Positions 7,524 to 15,892 of a stretch of 64,000 nucleotides of DNA are shown here, piece by piece. The stretch is taken from positions 1 through 64,000 of the forward strand of contig NZ_BMUG01000005.1 in assembly GCF_014650075.1 (NCBI RefSeq). The letters are read 5' to 3'. Within the stretch, counting starts at the first letter, position 1, and the number at the start of each line of letters is the position of its first letter. The notes beneath the pieces were generated by a model that did no database searches, was not told the DNA's origin, and saw only the letters and a list, made by a program, of their open reading frames with translations. The DNA is from Streptomyces microflavus. GTDB lineage: Bacteria > Actinomycetota > Actinomycetes > Streptomycetales > Streptomycetaceae. The position numbers and the translations under genes were made by a program.

Positions 7524-9359
7524 TCACAGCACTTTGCGCCCGCACCTCACCATGGCCTGGCGCTCGGCCAGGACCGAGGACGGCATGTTCTGTTCCGCCC
7601 ATACCACCTTGCCGGTGACCGTGCGGGACGAACCCCAGCGGCGGCACAGCATGTTGATGAGCTGAAGCCCCCGCCCGCCCTCGTCGCTGAGGCCCGCGTG
7701 CTGGATCTGGGGCAGGTCGGGGCCGGTGTCCGACACCTCCACGACGAGGCGTTCCCCGCGCAGCAGCCGCAGCTCGCCGGGGCCGTTCCCGTAGCGCAGT
7801 GCGTTGCCGACCAGTTCGGAGACAACGAGCTCGGAGACGTCGGCGAGTTCCTCGAGGCCCCATGCGGCGAGCTGGCCGGTGACGAGACCACGGGCTGCCG
7901 AGGCGGCCCGGCCGTCCTGCGGCAGCTCCCACACCCGCAGGTCTCCAGCCGGAAGTGCGGCGCTCGTGGTGACGAGGAGCACCGCCTCGTCGAACCGGGC
8001 GGCGCCGGCCGGGGCGTGCTCCACCAGACCGCCCTGCTCCAGCGACCCCGGCGGCAGGCTCAGCGCCGCCGTACGCAGCTGGTCCAACTGGGCGTCCACG
8101 TCAGCGTCCCGGGACTTGATCAGGCCGTCCGTGTACATGACCAGGTGGGCGCCGTCCGGGACGCGCAGCCGCAGGGGGTCGTACGGGATGACGCCCGCCC
8201 CCAGCGGAGCGCCGGTCGGCACCGGGACGAGGTCGGCGGCGCCCTGCCCGTCGAGGAGCAGCGGCGGCAGGTGCCCGGCGCTCGCCAGCGTGTAGGAGGA
8301 GTCGGCGGGGTCGTAGACCGCGCACAGGCAGGTGGACACCTGCTCGTCCTCCAGGTCGCGGGTGGCCAGGTCGAGCCGCGCGAGGATCCGCTCGGGAGCC
8401 ATGTCCAGGGTCATCAGCGTGCGGGCCACCGTCCGCAGACGCCCCATGGTGGCGGCGGCGGGCAGCCCGTGCCCCATCACATCGCCCACCATCAGGGCCG
8501 TCCTTCCGCCCGGCAGGGCCATCACGTCGTACCAGTCCCCGCCCACGCCGTGATGCGCCGCCGCGGGCGCGTACTCCGAGTGCACCAGTAGGCCCGGCGT
8601 CGCCGGGGTGACGCGCGGCAGCAAGGAGCGCTGCAACGAGACGACGTGCTCGCGCTCCCGCCCGTACAGACGCGCGTTGTCGATGAAGACCGCCGCCTTG
8701 GAAGCGAGCTGCTCCGCCAGCGCCAGGTCGGTGGTGGAGAACGGCGGGGCTCCGCGGCCGCGCACGAAGTCGACGCTGCCGAGCAGCAGCCCACGGGCGA
8801 TCAAGGGCACGGCCAGGTAACTGTGCACACCGGCGGCACGCAACTGCGCGGCGGCGCTCGCGGTGGGCGCGACGCGGATGAAGTCGTCGTCGCGCACCCT
8901 GCTCAGCAGCACCGGCTTGCCTTGCTGGAGGACGTACCGGTGGAGCAGCGTCTCGTGCGGCTGCTTGGCGTGCACGAAGATCTCGCCCACCGGGGTCGGC
9001 TCCAGGTTGGAGAGCTCCTCGATGGCGCACAGCGCCGTGGCCCGCATCTGCGGCATGCCGCGTTCGGCCTTCCGGGAGCCCTCATCGCCCCGCAGGACGC
9101 TCTCGAGGATGTCCACGGCCGCCCCGTCGGCGAAACGTGGCACGGTGAACTCGGCGAGTTCTTGTGCAGTGCGCTCCAGGTCCAGGGTCGTGCCGATGCG
9201 GGAGCTGGCGGAATTCAGCCAGGCAAGACGGCTGCGGGTGGTGAACCGGTCCGGCGGCAGGACACCTCTGCTCCGGCGGAACCGCACGTTCGCGCCGGCC
9301 GAGCGTCGCCCGGCGGAGCCCCGGCCAGGCAGGCGCCGTCCACCACTGCCGGCGTTCAC
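7524..9359 (-). CDS. GAF domain / SpoIIE-type PP2C phosphatase / RsbW-like ATPase fusion
   Basis: 611 residues with three modules. A GAF-like sensor fills about 70-240 (YVLQQGKPVLLSRV, HSYLAVPLIARGLLLGSVDF). A PP2C/SpoIIE serine phosphatase follows at about 250-470, with GGDWYDV, GDVMGHG and MYTDG as metal-binding aspartate motifs. A histidine-kinase-like ATPase domain ends it (SELVGNALRYG as N box, GGRGLQLINMLCRRWG). In Streptomyces such fusions combine the phosphatase and anti-sigma kinase arms of partner switching on an anti-sigma antagonist. GTG at 9359 has GGAGG 7 nt upstream. The protein is soluble. No sigma factor or antagonist gene lies beside it, so the target is unknown. Confidence 0.88.
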   Translation of the reverse strand: MNAGSGGRRLPGRGSAGRRSAGANVRFRRSRGVLPPDRFTTRSRLAWLNSASSRIGTTLDLERTAQELAEFTVPRFADGAAVDILESVLRGDEGSRKAERGMPQMRATALCAIEELSNLEPTPVGEIFVHAKQPHETLLHRYVLQQGKPVLLSRVRDDDFIRVAPTASAAAQLRAAGVHSYLAVPLIARGLLLGSVDFVRGRGAPPFSTTDLALAEQLASKAAVFIDNARLYGREREHVVSLQRSLLPRVTPATPGLLVHSEYAPAAAHHGVGGDWYDVMALPGGRTALMVGDVMGHGLPAAATMGRLRTVARTLMTLDMAPERILARLDLATRDLEDEQVSTCLCAVYDPADSSYTLASAGHLPPLLLDGQGAADLVPVPTGAPLGAGVIPYDPLRLRVPDGAHLVMYTDGLIKSRDADVDAQLDQLRTAALSLPPGSLEQGGLVEHAPAGAARFDEAVLLVTTSAALPAGDLRVWELPQDGRAASAARGLVTGQLAAWGLEELADVSELVVSELVGNALRYGNGPGELRLLRGERLVVEVSDTGPDLPQIQHAGLSDEGGRGLQLINMLCRRWGSSRTVTGKVVWAEQNMPSSVLAERQAMVRCGRKVL

Positions 9360-9849
9360 TCTTCCGCCTCCAAAGCAGGACTCGATGCCTCTTGGTGCCC
9401 AGTGTGCACCGGGAACAGCCGCGGCACCTCCGGGTACCCCTGATTGGATCACCTGTTCAGGCACTGTGCCCCGGCGCCCGTTCCTGGCTCTACTGGCCTG
9501 GCTCCTGGATTCGACTTCCACGACGAGGTGATGGGCGTTGGCGACCGACCGCTGCGGTCGCGACCTGTGCAACGGCTGTGATTGGGCGCGGCGGTGGCAT
9601 TTCTGGTGACGGGTCTGGGCTCTCCTCCTATGCGGTCACCAGCCGGCATGAGCTGCCCGGTGTGGAGGGTACGTATAGCGAGGTGACGATCGCGATGGAG
9701 GAGCGGATCGTTGGGTATCTCCAGGAGGTGCGGGTGAAGGAAGTGGTGGGAGCCGGGCTGTGGACACCGCCTTTTCCCATCCGTCTCCCAGGCGATCCCG
9801 CGAAATCCACTCCGCCGCTGCCCAGCGGCCTTCCCACCCTGGAGTACCA
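9360..9849. other. 490-bp gap; possible 52-codon leader frame
   Basis: No convincing gene is seen. An ATG at 9695 with GAGGTG before it opens a 52-codon frame whose TGA overlaps the GTG start of the next gene (GTGA at 9850-9853), which would allow translational coupling. Codon use in it is less biased to G and C in third position than in nearby genes, so it may be a leader frame or chance. The rest should hold the promoter of the SpoIIE-type gene. Confidence 0.3.
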
Positions 9850-10890
9850 GTGATTGTTCTATGGATCAACGGTGCGTTCGGCGCGGGCAAGACCAGCGTC
9901 GCGGGCGAACTGATCGATCTGATCCCGAACAGCACCTTGTACGACCCGGAACTCACCGGGGCGGGGCTGCGCGGTCTGCTGCCCCAGAAGAAGCTTGCCG
10001 AGGTGGGCGACTTCCAGGACCTGAAGATCTGGCGGCGGCTCGTGGTGGACACGGCGGCCGCGCTGCTCGCCGAGGTGCCCGGGGTGCTGGTGGTGCCGAT
10101 GACCCTGCTGAGACAGGAGTACCGCGACGAGATATTCGGCGGGCTCGCCGCCCGGCGCATCCCGGTCCGGCATGTGCTGCTCTCACCTGATGAAACGATC
10201 CTGCGCAACCGCATAGCGGGCCGGACGGAACACCCCGGCGACCCGGAGCAGAGCGAGCGGGTCAACCGGTGGGCCTACGACCACATCGGCCCCTACCGGG
10301 ACGCGCTCGGCTGGATCACCGAGGACGCCCATGTCGTCGACAACGGCACCCTCACCCCGCGCGAGACCGCCGAGCGGATCGCCGAGGCCGTCGCCACCGG
10401 CGCCGCGGGGGCCTGCGAGATCGTCCAGAGCCCCGAGCCGACCGCCGCGACCGTCGCGGCCGGCGTGCTGCTCTTCGACGAACAGGACCGGGTGCTCCTC
10501 GTCGACCCCACCTACAAGCCCGGCTGGGAGTTCCCCGGAGGGGTCGTGGAGGAGGGCGAGGCCCCGGCCCAGGCGGGGATACGGGAGGTGGCCGAGGAGA
10601 TAGGACTCCGGCTCGACCGGGTCCCCACGCTGCTCCTCGTCGACTGGGAGTCGCCCTCCCCGCCCGGCTACGGCGGGCTCCGCTTCCTCTTCGACGGCGG
10701 GCTGCTGCCGTCCGGGGACGCCGCCCGGCTGCTCCTCCCGGGCTCCGAACTGCGCGGCTGGCGCTTCGTCACGGAGGAGGAGGCGGCAACCCTGCTGCCC
10801 CCCACCCGCTACGAGCGGCTGCGCTGGGCCCTGCGGGCGCGCGAACGGGCCACGGTGCTCAACCTGGAGGCGGGTGTCCCCGTGGGCTGA
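9850..10890 (+). CDS. P-loop kinase-like ATPase fused to a Nudix hydrolase
   Basis: 346 residues in two parts. Residues 1-190 are a P-loop NTPase: INGAFGAGKTS gives Walker A with Lys14, and the later lid-like arginines (LRNRIAGR) resemble small-molecule or nucleotide kinases. Residues 200-346 are a Nudix domain with the box GGVVEEGEAPAQAGIREVAE followed by EIG at about 231-253, all catalytic glutamates present. Such a pair might phosphorylate a small molecule and hydrolyse a nucleoside diphosphate derivative. GTG at 9850 has GGAG at 9841-9844. The gene is convergent with the metallo-hydrolase gene. The substrate is not known. Confidence 0.85.
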   Translation: MIVLWINGAFGAGKTSVAGELIDLIPNSTLYDPELTGAGLRGLLPQKKLAEVGDFQDLKIWRRLVVDTAAALLAEVPGVLVVPMTLLRQEYRDEIFGGLAARRIPVRHVLLSPDETILRNRIAGRTEHPGDPEQSERVNRWAYDHIGPYRDALGWITEDAHVVDNGTLTPRETAERIAEAVATGAAGACEIVQSPEPTAATVAAGVLLFDEQDRVLLVDPTYKPGWEFPGGVVEEGEAPAQAGIREVAEEIGLRLDRVPTLLLVDWESPSPPGYGGLRFLFDGGLLPSGDAARLLLPGSELRGWRFVTEEEAATLLPPTRYERLRWALRARERATVLNLEAGVPVG

Positions 10891-10914
10891 GGGACGGCCG
10901 CAGCGCGCCGCCCC

Positions 10915-11604
10915 TCACCCGCCGGCGGCCGCCACCCGCATGGCCTCCACCGCATCCTCGGTGAGCGGGTCGCCGTGCCCGAAGCAGACCGTACGGGCCT
11001 CCAGCGCGGCCAGCCGCCGGAACGTGTCCCGCGCCTGCGCCCGGTCCACGTTGAACACGCCGAGCATCACCTTCTCGACGGACGCCACGCAGTCCCCGGT
11101 GAACAGCACCCCGTGGCGCGGCAGATGGAGGGCGATGGAGCCCGGCGTGTGGCCCGGGGCGTGGACCACCCGGGCGCCGCCGCCGAACGGCAGCACCTCG
11201 CCGCCGGCCACCTCGCGGTCGACCCGGGTGGGCGGGGCCTCGGGGACCGTCAGCCCGTGCTCGTACAGCGGCCGTTCCCAGTCGAGCAGGTCCGGCTCCG
11301 GTACGGGGAGCTCGCCCCGGATCACCGGTGCGTCCAGCGGGTGGGCGAGGATCTCGGCGCCGTGGCGGTCCGCCAGCTCCTGAGCGGCGCCGTAGTGGTC
11401 GCGGTGGCCGTGGGTGAGGACGATGCGGCCGATCCGTGCGGGGTCGAGCCCCAGACCCCGTACGGCGTCCTCGATCGCGGCCGCCGCCCCGGTGTCCCCC
11501 GCGTCGATCAGGGTCAGGCCGGCCCCGTCGCGCCAGAGGTAGGCCTGGCCGATCCGGAAGCGGAACATGTGCAGGCGGCGGGGGAGTACCTCGATCAGAT
11601 CCAT
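10915..11604 (-). CDS. Metallo-beta-lactamase-fold hydrolase
   Basis: 229 residues. The zinc ligands are complete: THGHRDH at 64-70 (His65, His67, Asp69, His70), His152 in HAPGHTPGS, Asp171 in FTGDCV and His210 in FGHGDP. This is the glyoxalase-II or quorum-quenching-like branch of the superfamily, which hydrolyses thioesters, lactones or similar bonds, not a drug-resistance beta-lactamase by any visible feature. No signal peptide, so cytoplasmic. ATG 11604 has no clear ribosome site. The substrate is open. Confidence 0.87.
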   Translation of the reverse strand: MDLIEVLPRRLHMFRFRIGQAYLWRDGAGLTLIDAGDTGAAAAIEDAVRGLGLDPARIGRIVLTHGHRDHYGAAQELADRHGAEILAHPLDAPVIRGELPVPEPDLLDWERPLYEHGLTVPEAPPTRVDREVAGGEVLPFGGGARVVHAPGHTPGSIALHLPRHGVLFTGDCVASVEKVMLGVFNVDRAQARDTFRRLAALEARTVCFGHGDPLTEDAVEAMRVAAAGG

Positions 11605-11683
11605 GGGCCGAACGTACGCAGCCGACGGCGGCCCCCGGACGGAACTACGCTTCCGGCGACTTCGCCGAGGGCGTAGCGGATTG

Positions 11684-11731
11684 CGCGAAGCCCCCGCGGC
11701 GCCCTTCCGGGAGCGCGGCGGGGGCTTCGCG
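11684..11731 (-). terminator. Terminator of the dipeptidase gene
   Basis: Perfect 14-bp arms CGCGAAGCCCCCGC and GCGGGGGCTTCGCG around a 20-nt loop, starting 5 nt after the stop codon at 11737. Confidence 0.8.
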
Positions 11732-11736
11732 GACCC

Positions 11737-13101
11737 TCAGACCTTCTTGGACTCGGCGTAGTTGTGCAGGAACAGCGCCTCGGCGACCGACATCCGCTCC
11801 AGCTCCTCGGGCGACACGCTCTCGTTCACCGCGTGGATCTGCGCCTCGGGCTCGCTCAGACCGATCAGCAGGATCTCCGCCTGCGGGTAGAGCGACGCCA
11901 GGGTGTTGCAGAGCGGGATCGAGCCGCCCATGCCGGAGGACTGCATCTCCTGGCCCGGGTAGGCGTCGCGCATCGCACCCGCCATCGCCGTGTACGCCGG
12001 GCTGGAGGTGTCGGCGCGGAACGGCTGGCCCTGGCCCACCTGCTCCACCGAGACCCGCGCGCCCCACGGGGCGTGCGACTCCAGATGGGCGGTGAGCAGC
12101 TTCGTCGCCTCGGCGGCGTCGTGGCCGGGCGGCACCCGCAGGCTGACCTGGGCCCGCGCGCTCGCCTGCACGGACGGGGTCGCGCCGACGACCGGCGGGC
12201 AGTCGATGCCGACGACGGTGACGGCGGGGCGCGCCCAGATCCGGTCCGCGACCGTCCCCGTACCGATCAGCTCCACCCCGTCCAGCACCTTGGCGTCCTG
12301 CCGGAACTCCGCCTCCGGGTACTGCAGTCCGTCCCAGTCGGTGTCCCCGGTCAGACCGTCGACCGTCGTCGTCCCGTGCTCGTCGCGCAGCGAGGCCAGC
12401 AGCTGGATCATCGCGGCCAGCGCGTCGGGAGCGGCGCCGCCGAACTGCCCCGAGTGCAGGTTCCCTTCCAGGGTGTCCAGCTGCACCCGCAGCATCGTCA
12501 TCCCGCGCAGCGTCGCGGTGACCGTCGGCAGCCCGGCCCGGAAGTTCCCGGCGTCGCCGATGACGATCGTGTCGGCCGCCAGCAGCTCCGGGTGCGCCTC
12601 GGCGTACCGCTCCAGGCCGCCGGTGCCCTGCTCCTCGGAGCCCTCGGCGATCACCTTCACCGAGACCGGGACGCCGCCGTTCGCCTTGAGGGCGCGCAGC
12701 GCGAGCAGGTGCATGATGAAGCCGCCCTTGCAGTCCGCCGCGCCCCGGCCGTACCAGCGCCCGTCGCGGTCGGTCAGCTCGAACGGCGGGGAGAGCCACG
12801 CCGACTCGTCCAGCGGCGGCTGCACGTCGTAGTGGGCGTAGAGCAGTACGGTCGGGGCACCGGCCGGGCCGGGCAGGAAACCGTAGACCGACTGCGTGCC
12901 GTCGGGGGTGTCGAGCAGGGCGACATCCGTGAAGTCCTCGGCGCGCAGGGCGTCCGCGACCCAGTTGGCCGCCGCCTCGCACTCACTCTTCGGGAACACC
13001 GCGGGGTCCGCGACCGACTGGAACGCGACCAGCTCGGCGAGCTCCGCCCGCGCACGGGGCATCAGCGAGGCGACGGTCTCGGAAATCGGGCGGGCGGTCA
13101 T
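11737..13101 (-). CDS. M20-family dipeptidase
   Basis: 454 residues, the normal length for M20 dipeptidases. The two-zinc site is visible: His90 and Asp92 in AHYDVQPP, bridging Asp123 in GRGAADCKGG, catalytic Glu156 and ligand Glu157 in EGSEEQGTGG, and a C-terminal histidine. The dimerisation domain lies between about 200 and 320. It should cleave dipeptides or acyl amino acids in the cytoplasm. ATG 13101 has GAGGAG 8 nt upstream; the frame extends 22 codons further but without a ribosome site. It is divergent from the flavoprotein gene at 13297 and ends in its own terminator. Confidence 0.92.
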   Translation of the reverse strand: MTARPISETVASLMPRARAELAELVAFQSVADPAVFPKSECEAAANWVADALRAEDFTDVALLDTPDGTQSVYGFLPGPAGAPTVLLYAHYDVQPPLDESAWLSPPFELTDRDGRWYGRGAADCKGGFIMHLLALRALKANGGVPVSVKVIAEGSEEQGTGGLERYAEAHPELLAADTIVIGDAGNFRAGLPTVTATLRGMTMLRVQLDTLEGNLHSGQFGGAAPDALAAMIQLLASLRDEHGTTTVDGLTGDTDWDGLQYPEAEFRQDAKVLDGVELIGTGTVADRIWARPAVTVVGIDCPPVVGATPSVQASARAQVSLRVPPGHDAAEATKLLTAHLESHAPWGARVSVEQVGQGQPFRADTSSPAYTAMAGAMRDAYPGQEMQSSGMGGSIPLCNTLASLYPQAEILLIGLSEPEAQIHAVNESVSPEELERMSVAEALFLHNYAESKKV

Positions 13102-13296
13102 GGGCACGCTCCTCGTGGGTGCGACGTTATGGGTAGGGCACGGTGTGTACGTGCCCGTCCGCGACACCGTGGGTGCGGCGTCGCGTGCAGGACAAAATCA
13201 TGGCCGATCCTCCCACAGGGGGGCTCGGCCGGGACGCGCCGTAGGATGCCGTGAGCAGCTTGGGGCCACTGGTCGGATCGGGAGCAGAAGCACATC

Positions 13297-14514
13297 GTGA
13301 GCAGCGAGAACGCAGACGCCGGGCGTGGATACGAAGAGTCGTCGGCGGTGTGGGACGTCGTCGTCGTCGGCGCTGGGCCGGCCGGCGCATCGGCGGCGTA
13401 CGCGGCAGCCGTGGCGGGCCGACGGGTCCTGCTGCTGGAGAAGGCGGAACTGCCGCGCTACAAGACCTGCGGCGGCGGCATCATCGGGTTCTCCCGGGAT
13501 TCCCTGCCGCCGGGGTTCGAACTGCCCCTGAAGGACCGTATCCACGCGGTCACCTTCTCCCTCGACGGGAAGTTCTCCCGTACGCGCCGGTCCCGGCGGA
13601 TGCTCTTCGGGCTCATCAACCGCCCGGAGTTCGACGCCGGGCTGGTCGAGGAGGCGCAGAAGGCCGGGGCCGAACTGCGCACCGGGGTCTCAGTGGTGAG
13701 GGTGGAGCAGCACGGGCCCGCCGTCCCGGACCGGCGTACGGTCGCCGTGGTGCTGGCCGGCGGTGAGACGGTGCTGGCGCGGGCGGTCGTCGGGGCGGAC
13801 GGCAGCGCGGGCCGCATAGGAGCACATGTCGGGGTGAAGCTCGACCAGGTCGACCTCGGCCTGGAGGCGGAGATCCCGGTTCCGGCGACGGTGGCGGAGG
13901 ACTGGGCGGGCCGGGTCCTCATCGACTGGGGCCCCATGCCCGGGAGTTACGGCTGGGTCTTCCCCAAGGGCGACACGCTGACCGTCGGGGTGATCTCGGC
14001 ACGCGGCGACGGCGCGGGCACCAAGCGGTATCTGGAGGACTTCATCGCCCGCCTCGGCCTCGCCGGGTTCGAGCCGTCCGTCTCCTCGGGTCACCTCACC
14101 CGCTGCCGCAGCGACGACTCGCCGCTCTCGCGCGGCCGGGTCGTGGTCTGCGGCGACGCGGCGGGCCTCCTTGAGCCGTGGACCCGGGAGGGCATCTCCT
14201 TCGCACTGCGCTCCGGCCGGCTCGCGGGCGAATGGGCCGTCAGGATCGCCGAGGCGCACGACGCCGTGGACGCCCGCCGCCAGGCCCTCAACTACGCCTT
14301 CGCCATCAAGGCCGGTCTCGGTGTCGAGATGGGCGTGGGCCGCCGCATGCTCAAGCTGTTCGAACGCCGCCCGGGAGTGCTGCACGCGGTGCTGACCGGC
14401 TTCCGCCCGGCGTGGAAGGCGTTCGCCGGGATCACCCGGGGCACGACATCCCTGGCCGAGCTGGTCCGCACGCACCCGCTGGCACAGCGGGCGCTGAGCG
14501 CGATGGACCGCTGA
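13297..14514 (+). CDS. Geranylgeranyl reductase family FAD-dependent oxidoreductase
   Basis: 405 residues. The dinucleotide-binding start VVVVGAGPAGASAA at about 20-33 is followed by LLEKAELPRYKTCGGG, the signature of geranylgeranyl reductase-like flavoproteins, and CGDAAGLLEPWTREGIS holds the second FAD motif. These enzymes reduce or hydroxylate isoprenoid chains such as menaquinone side chains. GTG 13297 has GGGAG upstream. TAGGAT at 13242-13247 could be the -10 box. The hydrolase gene at 14532 follows by 17 nt and is probably cotranscribed. The exact lipid substrate is inferred from family only. Confidence 0.87.
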   Translation: MSSENADAGRGYEESSAVWDVVVVGAGPAGASAAYAAAVAGRRVLLLEKAELPRYKTCGGGIIGFSRDSLPPGFELPLKDRIHAVTFSLDGKFSRTRRSRRMLFGLINRPEFDAGLVEEAQKAGAELRTGVSVVRVEQHGPAVPDRRTVAVVLAGGETVLARAVVGADGSAGRIGAHVGVKLDQVDLGLEAEIPVPATVAEDWAGRVLIDWGPMPGSYGWVFPKGDTLTVGVISARGDGAGTKRYLEDFIARLGLAGFEPSVSSGHLTRCRSDDSPLSRGRVVVCGDAAGLLEPWTREGISFALRSGRLAGEWAVRIAEAHDAVDARRQALNYAFAIKAGLGVEMGVGRRMLKLFERRPGVLHAVLTGFRPAWKAFAGITRGTTSLAELVRTHPLAQRALSAMDR

Positions 14515-14531
14515 ACGGCGGAGTGAGGGGC

Positions 14532-15221
14532 GTGGGCGGAGGCCCTGCGGCGGTGCTCGTCCACGGCCTCTACCACCGCCCCGAACACTTCGCCCCGGTC
14601 TCCGACGGCCTGCGGGCCGAGGGGGTCGAGGTGGTCGTCCCCGAGCTCCACCGGGGCTCCCTGGCCGCCGATACGGCAGCGGTGCAGGCCGCCGTCGACG
14701 CGTTGCAGGAGCCTCCGCTCCTGCTCGGCCACTCCTACGGCGGGTCGGTGATCACCGGGGTGCACGGCGCGTGCCACCTGGTCTATGTGGCGGCCTTCGT
14801 CCCGGACGTGGGCGAGAGCGCGGCCGCCCTCGGCGGGGCGTCCCCGCAGCTGCGCGCGGCGATCGAGCCGGCGGCCGACGGCCCCGAGGGTACGACGCTT
14901 CTGCACCCCGGCCGGGCGGCCGAGGTGCTCTACGGCGACTGCCCCGAACCTCTCGCGGCCCGGGCGGTCGGCCTGTTGCGGGCCCAGGCCCCGGGGTGCG
15001 GGCGGGGTGTCCCCGAGCACCACAGCTGGAAGCGGACCCCCTCGACCTATGTCGTCTGTGCCGGGGACCGGGCGATCGATCCCGCCCTGCAACGGACGAT
15101 GGCCGCCCGCTGCACCGGCGTACGGGAGTGGCGCACCGGCCATTCCCCGTTCGTGTCCCGGCCCGTGCTCGTGGTGGAGCTGGTGAGGGAGCTGCTCGCC
15201 GGGGTCAGCCCTCGACCGTGA
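14532..15221 (+). CDS. Alpha/beta-fold hydrolase, small esterase type
   Basis: 229 residues. VLVHGLYHRPEHF gives the oxyanion histidine, GHSYGG at 66-71 carries nucleophile Ser68, CAGDRAIDP supplies the acid and TGHSPF the histidine. It resembles the small RsbQ or salicylate-esterase-like hydrolases. GTG 14532 was preferred over GTG 14523 because GGAG at 14520-14523 is then 8 nt away. It follows the flavoprotein gene closely, so both may act on the same compound. Its last 17 nt overlap the convergent end of the next gene. Confidence 0.78.
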   Translation: MGGGPAAVLVHGLYHRPEHFAPVSDGLRAEGVEVVVPELHRGSLAADTAAVQAAVDALQEPPLLLGHSYGGSVITGVHGACHLVYVAAFVPDVGESAAALGGASPQLRAAIEPAADGPEGTTLLHPGRAAEVLYGDCPEPLAARAVGLLRAQAPGCGRGVPEHHSWKRTPSTYVVCAGDRAIDPALQRTMAARCTGVREWRTGHSPFVSRPVLVVELVRELLAGVSPRP

Positions 15222-15660
15222 TGCGGAAGACCGGGTGGTCCGGGCAGGCGGCCAGGAGTTCGGCGTCCGTGGACTTCGCGGTGACGCCCTGGAAGTACTG
15301 GTTGACCTCCCAGCCCCACCGCTCCAGATAGGCGCGCAGGATCCGCACCTTCTGTGCGTCGTCGGCGATCTCCACGGCGGTGAAGGCGCGGGTTCTGCGC
15401 CCCACCCGCAGCTCGCCGCCGCCCGCGACCCGCATGTTGCGCACCCACTGGGAGTGGCCCCGGGCCGAGACGAGGTACTGGGCGCCCTCGTACGTGTGCG
15501 GGTTGACGGGGATGCGCTGCATCCGGCCGCTCGTGCGCCCCCGTACCGACATCTCCGCGGAGCCGAGGAGGCTGACGCCGTGCCGGGCGAGCCGGCCGAT
15601 GATCTTGTTGAGGCGGGTGGCGGTTGCGCCGGCCCGGAGGTAGTACGGCTGCTGCGACAT
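15205..15660 (-). CDS. DUF385 / deazaflavin-dependent nitroreductase-like protein
   Basis: 151 residues of the split-barrel DUF385 group, relatives of mycobacterial Ddn that use the deazaflavin F420. Typical features are RGRTSGRMQRIPVNPHTYEG, QYLVSARGHSQWVRNMR and VGRRTRAFTAVEI, which line the F420 pocket in related proteins. F420 is made by Streptomyces, so the cofactor is plausible. ATG 15660 has GGGGGCC upstream. The TetR gene at 15893 is divergent, and eight copies of a 9-bp repeat lie just upstream of this start (15696-15767). Its promoter probably overlaps the TetR operators, so it is a likely target of that regulator. Confidence 0.82.
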   Translation of the reverse strand: MSQQPYYLRAGATATRLNKIIGRLARHGVSLLGSAEMSVRGRTSGRMQRIPVNPHTYEGAQYLVSARGHSQWVRNMRVAGGGELRVGRRTRAFTAVEIADDAQKVRILRAYLERWGWEVNQYFQGVTAKSTDAELLAACPDHPVFRITVEG

Positions 15661-15695
15661 GGTGGCCCCCAGGGGGTGTGGATGCTCCGGCAATT

Positions 15696-15767
15696 CATGA
15701 GGTGCATGAGGTGCATGAGGTGCATGAGGTGCATGAGGTGCATGAGGCGCATGAGGCGCATGAGGAG
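15696..15767. repeat. Eight tandem copies of a 9-bp unit
   Basis: CATGAGGTG occurs five times in a row, then CATGAGGCG twice, then CATGAGGAG once, without gaps. The array lies in the leader of the DUF385 gene and is not in frame with either neighbouring gene. Confidence 0.95.
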
Positions 15768-15783
15768 ATCGGCGCTTCGAATA

Positions 15784-15798
15784 GAGAGCGGTGCTCTC
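15784..15798. promoter_or_regulatory. TetR operator 1
   Basis: GAGAGC-GGT-GCTCTC is a perfect 6-bp inverted repeat. Its full context AGAGAGCGGTGCTCTCG matches the second operator read on the other strand almost base for base. Confidence 0.7.
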
Positions 15799-15837
15799 GC
15801 TTGAGATCAGTGTGCACGGGAGCGGTGTCCAAAAGCA

Positions 15838-15850
15838 AGAGCACTGCTCT
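15838..15850. promoter_or_regulatory. TetR operator 2
   Basis: AGAGCA-C-TGCTCT is a perfect palindrome. On the minus strand it reads CGAGAGCAGTGCTCTTG, nearly identical to operator 1. The two centres are 53 bp apart, about five helical turns. A half site CGGTGCTCTG follows at about 15861. Confidence 0.7.
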
Positions 15851-15892
15851 CGTTATTGTTCGGTGCTCTGTGTGTGTGGCAGGGTGATCACC

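Noticed and set aside
15696..15767. Repeat array considered as CRISPR
   Set aside because: Units are 9 bp, directly adjacent, with no spacers and no cas genes.
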